From Byssothecium circinans (taxonomy: Eukaryota; Ascomycota; Dothideomycetes; Pleosporales; Massarinaceae), in assembly GCA_010015675.1 (NCBI GenBank), contig ML977027.1:258983-320144 (forward strand): a stretch of DNA of 61,162 nt. The letters are read 5' to 3'. The position numbers were made by a program, and so were the translations under genes. This document shows, one piece after another, positions 54,086 through 61,162 of this stretch. Position 1 is the stretch's first letter. Every line of letters starts with the position of its first letter. The notes under the pieces are model-generated. The model did no database searches. It was not told the DNA's origin and was given only the letters and a program-made list of their open reading frames with translations.

Positions 54086-55449
54086 AGTGTAGGCTTAATG
54101 GAAGAGAAACCTACCGAAACTTCATCTTTTGCATAGGTATGCTGCTGGTTTATGCCTCCTTCTGGCAATATTATACCCTCCTCTTAAGGTATATGACCAA
54201 GGGAATTAACGAAGGCGTAAATTACCACCTACCAAAAGGGCTAGATACTGCATCTACCTCGGAAGACTTCCAAGAAAGATATTTGTGAAGCCCTAGTTCA
54301 CCGAAGGCAGACCCTACAATACCTTGTTAGGTCCAATCGGAGTCCATCGCCTGTCCTGCTGCCTGTTGCTGTTTCCGCACTGCTCTCGCACTCTGCTCAA
54401 CGGCGTCGCCGTCAGCTTGCCACTGTTCGTGAGTGTACAACACACCCTTTCAATTGCCGGGCTTGATTTTGTGTTCATCTAAAAAATAGTAACTGAGATG
54501 TTGGAACAGCTCAAACCAGCTTCAAAATCATCAACGGATGGCCAGAACCACCATCGAACGCTCTACCGAACTGTATTATCTTCGTATAAACGCAAGTAGG
54601 CGGAAGAATAGATGTTGGACAGTCCAGACCCGAGAGCAAGCATGAGAAAGTCATGTATTGTGTGTCGAGCTGAGGTGCTCAGGAGAAGCGGCTATATAGG
54701 AAGGAGTCGACGCTAGACCAGAAGGGAGGCAGAACCGTACGGAACAGTTCGGTACTGATCAGTCCAACAATAGATTATAATACAGACCGACCACACTTGA
54801 ATCCCAACCACCAACAAGAAGATGCACGTAATGCCAAAACCCACGCCTTCACTTCCTGCGCGTACCATTCTGTGTCAAATCATCTATCGGATAGCTAACC
54901 TCAATATCCCGTTCGACCCTGATGCCTGTCTTCTTGGGATTGTCCATTGGCCGTTCGTCTTCTCCCAGAGAACTCCACTGCTTGCTGCCCGTAGCCCTCG
55001 TGCCTAGCAGTGTCCTACCCTTCGAAGTCAAGGTAGATGCACTATGCTTAAGCAGCGGCCACATAACGGGCAAACAGGCGCAAATGATGCCAATGCAGGG
55101 TTCGCCAAACGAGAGTATGATGCCATCCACTCCAGACTAGCTGCTGTTAGAGTCGGTGGTTCCGTGCTTTAGCATAGGAACGCGCATCGCACTGATTACA
55201 AGTACCGTCGAGCCAAGCAACTCGATAAAATTAATATAACAGTTCTGGTATGAGGCTTCTATGGATAGCCACTTGTAAGATTCCCGCCATACCAGCCTTT
55301 TTGCCGTTTGGCATCGGCAAAACCACGAGAAGAAAGTCCAATAGTGCAGTCTATGTTTCCGTACGTGCATTTGGGATATACCGAGAGAATCCTTTGAAAA
55401 CCCAACGGTATAGCCCTAGTTCCTATCTCAGCCCGAAACACACGCGCAA
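54086..55449. other. Intergenic with an LTR-like element
   Basis: This 1.36-kb gap contains the element at 54613-54769. The remaining open frames on both strands lack domains. Confidence 0.5.
54613..54769 (+). mobile_element. Solo-LTR-like element, 157 bp, with 5-bp target-site duplication
   Basis: The boundaries TGTTGGACAG...CAGTCCAACA match those of the copy at 17890-18047. Perfect direct repeats ATAGA flank it (54608-54612 and 54770-54774). An internal CTATATAGG resembles a promoter TATA box. A TG...CA end, short inverted termini and a 5-base duplication are the classic marks of LTR-retrotransposon integration. The internal region is absent, so solo LTR or TRIM-type element is inferred. 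Confidence 0.82.
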
Positions 55450-57095
55450 TTACACCACCCGGGGCTTAATGTTGATGTACACGGGCTCCTTCTCCACCAC
55501 AAAAAACGTTCGCAGATCCTCCCACACTAAGCGCTTTCCGGGCACTACATCAATATCGAACAGAAGCAAAAGCATGGCAATCACAATCCTCATTTCTGTC
55601 CATGCGAGGAGTTTACTGGGACAGTGTCGGGGACCACTAAATGTAAGAGGGAAGGTCAGTCTTTGCGCCGAAGATACTGGGTACGGTGTCACTTACGTGC
55701 CAAATGGGTACTGGCTATCGAGAGCATCGTTGTGGAATTCTTTCGGGCGAGAGTCAAGAGATAGCCATCGCTCAGGGATAAACTCAGCATGGCGGTGGAA
55801 GTACTTGGGGTTATGTGCGATCGCCATTGGCGAGACGATTACACTGGTCTTCATACGATTTCGTTAACAATAACCCTTCACATAGAGTAGCTAGTCAGTA
55901 TCACATACACACCCAGGAAGCCAATATCCACAGACTCTTCCTCCAGTTTCAGGCACGCACCGGGGAAGTCCGGCGGGGATGGGGTTGCAGAGTCTCAACC
56001 CCTCATTGATGCATGCATTGAGATAATGAAGGTCCCTAGTGGCCTTGTTGTCTATCTCATCAATGCTCTGGAACTTGCTTCGGATCTCGTGGGCGAGTTT
56101 TGCTAGCTTGGCGTGGTTCTGAGCAAGGTGGTTGATAGTGCCGGTCAGCGCGGTTGCCGTGGTCTCGCTGCCAGCAATGATGAGCATCTGGTAAGTGGAT
56201 TCGACTTCGGCGCCGCTCATGACTTTGAAATCCTTATTTGCATCGCTTAGAACCGGGGTCATGAAATCGTTTAGCTCTTTTTCGAAATTCATCCGGCGCT
56301 GGATCTTCTTCTGTGCAATTTCGTAGTGCTCGTCTTGCATGCGGCGCATGCTGGGAGGTATTAGGGCCATAAGGATGGTTTCCAAGACGGGGTAGAAGCG
56401 CGTTGCTGCTAGGAAGACCATGCCCTTGAGGTAAGCGTAGAGCATTTTCACCCAGGGATGGTAAGAACTGCCCTCCATACAGCCGAAGCTTTCTCCAAGG
56501 CTCAGGTTCCCGATCAGGTCGAAAGCAAAGAAGTTGAACCAGTCGTTCACGTTGATGTCAGCTCCCTTCTCCCGTGTCATTTCGTGGAACTTCTCTATGA
56601 GATACATTGCGTATTTGATAATGACGGGCTCTTGGTAACGCAATGCTCTTTCCGTAAAGGCCAACGTCACAACTTTCCTCATGCGCTGGTTCTCCTTGAG
56701 ATTGATTGTCGTGACCAAGTTCGTCGGCTGGCCAGGAGGGCTCTTGAAGAAAATGGGGTTCTTGTAGTACGGCAATTCGCCAACGGGACGCGCTCCAAAA
56801 ATCTCTTCCCGGACCTCTTTACGTGCGAACGACACCTCGTCCGGTGCAGTGCGCACAATGTCGCCGTATTTCTCGTGAAGCTTCTGGACGTCTGGGACGA
56901 GGTTTCCTGTAACCATGGACCGAATGTAACCAAGACGTGTCGTTGTCCAAAAAAATGGACCGGGGATCTTGGCCAGCGGGTGGAAGAAGCGGTTGTAAAC
57001 AACAGAGTACACATAGTACTGTCGATGTCAGTATTGTTCACTTGATTGCGGGGGAACCATACCGAAGCCAGCACTGCCGCAATGAGATACAACAT
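55450..57095 (-). CDS. Cytochrome P450 next to a DMATS prenyltransferase
   Basis: Exons (minus) 57095-57063, 57018-55909, 55848-55697 and 55636-55450 encode 493 aa. The N-terminal anchor MLYLIAAVLAS is completed by the tiny first exon, then YNRFFHPLAKIPGPFFW. The I-helix has IIAGSETTATALTG, the ExxR block is INEGLRLCNPIP, and the PERW region FIPERWLSL. The heme loop, rebuilt over the last intron, is FGTGPRHCPSK with Cys ~437. The usual FxxGxRxCxG has Ser in place of its last Gly. The family is that of pisatin-demethylase- and isotrichodermin-hydroxylase-like fungal P450s in secondary metabolism. The first exon is only 33 bases, so automatic predictors may miss it. Confidence 0.88.
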
Positions 57096-58194
57096 GGTGA
57101 ACGATACAAACAACTTGTGGGTTTGTTTGATTCGAAAAACGGCTTATCTGCTCTACGTCCAGACTGAGGCTTTATCAGTGAAGTCAGTGAGGGCCGCTTC
57201 ATTGCGGCACGACTCTCACCCAAGCGGGCCACCGGAGTTCAGCTACAGCTTGGCATGGGATAATCCACGGCGAGTCTCAGAAAACAACATATTTGAAGCG
57301 GCTTCACCGTTGTGGCTGACTGTATTTTATCCGAGCAAAGATAATGCCCAGAAAAATCATGCATGTGGACGCACGTTGGTTCCAGATAGTAAACCAAGCA
57401 ATCACACCTCTTTAGACCATGCATGTATGAATAAACTGTCGAGAGGTAAGTCTACTAAAATATCAGAGAGTTTGTCTCCTAATCGTTTCGCCCCAACGTT
57501 GCGGAATCGGTTACTCTGTATTATTTCAAAACGAAGTCCCAAAGAAAAAAAAATCAAAAGCCATGCCCAATTCAAGGGCCATGGGGTATGGGGAGAACCG
57601 CGGTGCTGTAAAAAGGCTGTGGGCTTTACTAACACATCGTTGGACGTTCGATCTGGGAGACGAGATGAGATGAGATGAGATAGATTTGGATGAGATGGGG
57701 ATGAAGTGAATAGATGTAAGAGGCCATTTGGTTTTGTTCAGTGCGGGCTGACTAGTCCACGGAGCTCCCGAGGACACTAGCGCACATGTGACTTCGTAGT
57801 TACGTAGCGTATATATTCCTTAACATTCTTAAACATCACTTGAGTTTGAGCCAAATCCCCACATTGTCATATCGGAAAGAGCCTGCACACGTCTCAACCC
57901 GTCCTCGCTAATGCCGATACCTTGGTCTGCACCCAACAGACGCAACCGCTCTGTGCTCCAAATCCTTAGCTGCAAGAAGACGAGATGTTTGGTCCGAAAG
58001 TTGAGGTTGAGAATTTACTTTACCCCTCACGAAGTTTGCAAATTTGGGGGTTCAGATACGAGATCAACTGAAGCGAGCTGTCAGGTGCAATCGAACACCC
58101 TATGTACGTTTGCACGCCGCATGAATCCGCCAACGCTTTGTGGGAGCTAAAAGTATCTTAGATTAGCTAAACTTTAGCGAGGAAGGGGTGCTGT
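57096..58194. other. Intergenic between P450 and prenyltransferase
   Basis: This 1.1-kb gap lies between two minus-strand genes. A GAGAT microsatellite (57,659-57,680) is the only repeat. The plus-strand ORF (57046-57678) has no domain. Confidence 0.5.
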
Positions 58195-59430
58195 TTACAA
58201 GGTCTCGGACAATACGCTTCTGTACCCGTGAAGATATTCCTTTTTCCCGTCCTTCTCCAAGTAATCGGTGAGAGCTTGAAGGATGTGTTGATCACTTTTC
58301 GCATAGTGACGCACTGGGATATAGACTTTTGCCTTCGGTATATTATCTCCGATTCGAAAGTCCACATAGTACAGCACACCTGCAGTACGATGGGATTTCT
58401 CTGGTAGCGATTCTTCGGTCGAATCGGAGCTCTCGAATATTGCCGTCCATAGTGTGTGAAGCTTCCGGATTCCCTGCATGTATTGCCGATCTTTTATTGT
58501 ATTGTTGAGTGTCATGATGCGGGCTACAGACGCGAAGTCTGTTCTTTGCGAGCGGAAGTAGATCTTGATGCGTGAATTCGTGGGTGGTAGCAGATCGATG
58601 GCGAGCATCTCGAGGTTGATATCGGGTTCTTGTCCGAAGAAGTTTGCGAGAAAATGTAGGGCTTGGAGTCCTTGAGATGTGTACCCAGGTGCCTTTTGGA
58701 TTGATGACGTTATTACGTCCCAGGTCGAGATGTTCCGGGCAGCGGCTTTGAACCGAGGGAAGAAGTACGCTTTCGCCACCATGTCGCCATTTTTCCCAAT
58801 ATCAAATGCGTAGAATAATGTGCTACAATGTCCCTCTTTGCTGTTGCAGTCGGGAATACTAACAGCGAATTCTCGTGAGAAATGTTCGAGCCAGTCCGAT
58901 GACGCTCCAGGAATTTTTGCAATTATTTCCTCTCGGAAGTGCTTCGGCGCAACAAGGTTCCAGCGATCTTTATTCGTTCCACTTTTTGCGCCAACAGGCT
59001 CAATCGAATATCGTATTTTGGGTGCCGAAAGGCCACTGGACCAGTCCCAGCTGAGCTCGAGCGGGTTTCCGTCATCAGTCATGAAGCTTTGCCATTGACC
59101 TGGCTCGAGACTCCCACCTAAGTAGGGCGTGATACTGTGATGGAAGAAATACATGGCACTCTCTTGCAGCTTAGGAGGATATCTCGCTGACTGAAAGAGT
59201 AGTTCGAGGAGATTGGACACGGCATCGTGTCCGTCTTCTCCAGCCAAAGCACTCCCGGTCTGATATTCGAATGTATGATGGTGATTGTGGCTAGAGACCT
59301 TCCTTTGTGTGATTCTGAGTCGATGTTGTAGCTCGAGGATGAGAGGAGGAACAGTGATGAGGGTGCTGGCAAAAGAAATAGATTTCACCAGCGCAAGTAA
59401 AAGATATGAATAAAGTACTTGTTTGTCCAT
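58195..59430 (-). CDS. DMATS-type aromatic prenyltransferase
   Basis: One open frame of 411 aa from ATG 59430; the frame is open to 59589, so a longer start is possible. It shows the ABBA-fold signatures of Trp_DMAT enzymes: FFHHSITPYLGG (~95-106), ELSWDWSSG...KIRYSIEPVG (~125-147; acidic/Trp start and the Arg that binds diphosphate), KAYFFPRFKA (~220-229), KIYFRSQRTDF (~300), and YYVDFRIGD...AKVYIPVRHYAKSD (~370-390). These enzymes move a dimethylallyl or longer prenyl group to an aromatic, often indole, acceptor without the DDxxD motif. The N-terminal ~45 residues, hydrophobic, do not look like the family, so the true start or a missed intron is uncertain. The gene lies between two P450s, pointing to a prenylated natural product. 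Confidence 0.83.
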   Translation of the reverse strand: MDKQVLYSYLLLALVKSISFASTLITVPPLILELQHRLRITQRKVSSHNHHHTFEYQTGSALAGEDGHDAVSNLLELLFQSARYPPKLQESAMYFFHHSITPYLGGSLEPGQWQSFMTDDGNPLELSWDWSSGLSAPKIRYSIEPVGAKSGTNKDRWNLVAPKHFREEIIAKIPGASSDWLEHFSREFAVSIPDCNSKEGHCSTLFYAFDIGKNGDMVAKAYFFPRFKAAARNISTWDVITSSIQKAPGYTSQGLQALHFLANFFGQEPDINLEMLAIDLLPPTNSRIKIYFRSQRTDFASVARIMTLNNTIKDRQYMQGIRKLHTLWTAIFESSDSTEESLPEKSHRTAGVLYYVDFRIGDNIPKAKVYIPVRHYAKSDQHILQALTDYLEKDGKKEYLHGYRSVLSETL

Positions 59431-60306
59431 ATTCGCATCCAGAAGATGTTGGTGACAGTTGATTTCACTGACTAGAATAAGGTGGTATTCAATTGCTGTC
59501 AGAATTAGGCTACTATAATACTGAAGGTCGCTCTTGGCTACGCGGTCGAAATTTCGCCTGTTAGTCCAGCTTCTAAGCCCCGTTTCCAACTATTAGATTT
59601 GCATTAACGTTTGGAAAGCAGAAGACGGCCCAAAATGAGCTGTGCCGCCTTTTTACATGTCTTACATTCCGTCTTTTTGGGGGCGAAGCCAGTAAAACCC
59701 GAATATTCTCCACTCGGGGTGCAGGCACTTGCATGCAGCAGCACTCCCCTGTAAGACCACACTACCTAGGTACAGGTCAGCATGCATGAATTGGCTTCGA
59801 AGGCTTCTAATGCGGCTACTTATGGGGATTTTGACCCCGGAGCTCGCACTCAACTACCCAAACTGGAATGTGATCCGTTCTGCACATTTCCATTACTTGA
59901 GTCTCACACACATTGCATCGGCAGGTAACGAGAAAAGCTCATATGGCTTCGGACCCCGAAACTGATCTGGTGATCAATTCATGGCTGAGCTGTTATTTTG
60001 GGAGCCTTGTGCATCATGTCGGTGGGGTTGACGGCGGCAAGTGTCTGCCTTGGCATAGCAAGTCTGTAAGGTGACTCGCCCAGTCACCGATTGTTGAGAT
60101 GGATGGTATGGCCATAGTTAGGATCATCCGGGATCTACAATCAGACCAATGCAGAAACGCAATATCACAGTTTGGGAACGGGACTTAATATGTCATGGCA
60201 GACAAAATACAGCCATTATCAGCTCCAGCTCTGGAGCTGACCAGCGCATCAAACTCCTTCGCCAAATACGTTAATTCATAAAATTCTTTCTGTGAATCCC
60301 TTCAAA
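59431..60306. other. Divergent region between prenyltransferase and P450 relic
   Basis: About 880 bases with no gene supported. It is the likely shared promoter of two secondary-metabolism genes. A CCTAGGTACAGG motif lies at 59,764. Confidence 0.45.
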
Positions 60307-60876
60307 ATGATTGCTGTTGTAACGGCTCTCATATCCTTTCTATTCATCGTGGTCTATTCGATCAGGACCAGGTACAAAAGTGGACTCTCGAAGATACCGG
60401 GTCCCTTCGTGGCTTCCATCTCAAATGTTTGGAAGATCAACGCAGTGTATCAAGGTGACATTCACAGACGGCAAGCTCAGGTTCACGAGGAGTATGGACC
60501 TGTGGTTCGAATTGGACCAAACGATGTCTCTTTTGCCAGCGCTTCAGCCATGAAGCATATATACAGGTCTCGACCTGCATTCGCGAAGGGAAGTTCACGC
60601 ACTAAACACAGATGGGCCCATAGTCTGACCAAGAATATAGTCTGACTTTTACAAGGCGACAAGTCCGCTTCACGACGGAAAACGGCTGTTCAACATCTTC
60701 TCCACGCAAGACGAGGTATACCATTCGAAATTAAAACGCAGCATAGGCATTCTTTACAGCAAGTCAGCAACGCTTGAGATGGAGCCTTTGATCAACAACA
60801 CCATCAAAGTTTTTCTAGACAAGATGCAACAATTCACTGCGGACGGACCTAAACACCAGACTTGTCAACAATCAAG
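60307..60876 (+). pseudogene. Cytochrome P450 fragment, frame-broken and truncated
   Basis: The frame starts MIAVVTALISFLFIVVYSIR, a membrane anchor, followed by SKIPGPFVASISNVWK and EYGPVVRIGPNDVSFAS, the usual P450 N-terminus. It hits a stop at 60644. In another frame the protein resumes as DFYKATSPLHDGKRLFNIFS and FLDKMQQF up to ~60,860. I tested the GT-AG pairs between 60,567 and 60,640 and none restores frame, so a lesion or non-canonical intron is needed. The sequence then turns into CTTGAT-rich repeat and no I-helix or heme region follows inside the window. It may be a pseudogene or a gene split by an insertion. Confidence 0.65.
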
Positions 60877-61162
60877 CGGCTTGCAAGCGCTTGATTGATA
60901 GCTTGATAACTATCAATCCCATCAAGTCAAGCTCGCCTATACTAATTTTTTAGCAATCCAAGCTGAGGAGGGTCAGCTTGATTGTTTAGCTTGATGGGCT
61001 TGATTAAGGTAGCGCGTGAGGCTGCTCGTTTTGCAGCAGGAGCGATCTTACGATAGGTTTTTGGTGTTGTAGTCGTCGCAGTACTAGTACGTAATCAGCC
61101 TAACTTCTGCAACACTATACTCCCTCTACCAGCCACCTAAACAACCCACTATCGCGTTATTT
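60860..61162. mobile_element. CTTGAT-rich repeat sequence, probable transposon end
   Basis: Starting at about 60,868 the DNA carries repeated ATCAAG/CTTGAT motifs in both orientations, such as CAAGCGCTTGATTGATAGC and TCAGCTTGATTGTTTAGC. This foldback-prone pattern resembles the subterminal repeats of hAT-like elements. The far end is outside the window, so the class is not certain. Confidence 0.45.

Overview
The window is nuclear DNA of a filamentous ascomycete (Pezizomycotina). Genes are mostly split by short GT-AG introns of 44-133 bases, many with a CTAAC or CTAAT branch-point-like element. AT-rich, stop-riddled transposon remains look like repeat-induced point mutation (RIP). The gene types (DMATS-type prenyltransferase, several P450s, MFS pumps, tyrosinase, SPX-RING protein) fit that group. 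A Dothideomycete is my best guess from gene style, but class level is inference. I rebuilt gene models by hand from reading frames and splice signals.

Left part (1-28 kb). The first ~730 bases hold two remnants of Fot1/Pogo-like DNA transposons. Then follow an F-box-like gene, a glyoxalase-type dioxygenase, a large secreted tyrosinase, a JJJ1/DNAJC21-type ribosome-biogenesis chaperone, an SPX-RING ubiquitin ligase, a secreted Ala/Gly/Lys/Asn-rich repeat protein, a PLP-dependent decarboxylase and a Sgs1/BLM/QDE-3-type RecQ helicase. These look mostly like housekeeping genes. The exception is 15-20 kb, where the repeat-protein gene sits between two diverged direct copies of one flanking sequence and next to a solo-LTR-like element.

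Middle part (29-51 kb). This is an accessory, metabolism-rich stretch: MFS sugar transporter, GMC oxidoreductase (with a transposon lodged in its first intron and a 255-base assembly gap inside the transposon), SDR, DHA1-type MFS exporter, an F-box-like protein, a P450, a broken carboxymuconolactone-decarboxylase-family gene, a second SDR, a type-B carboxylesterase, an alpha/beta hydrolase and a phytanoyl-CoA-dioxygenase-like enzyme. The set could act in uptake and oxidative/hydrolytic breakdown, or tailoring, of an aromatic or lactone compound. No substrate can be read from the sequence.

Right part (51-61 kb). A kinase-like gene with a changed DFG motif and a mitochondrial enoyl-CoA hydratase (AUH type) come first. 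Next is a 157-base LTR-like element with a perfect 5-base target-site duplication. Last is a probable secondary-metabolite locus: P450, DMATS-type aromatic prenyltransferase, and a second, broken P450 that runs into CTTGAT-rich repeat sequence at the window edge.
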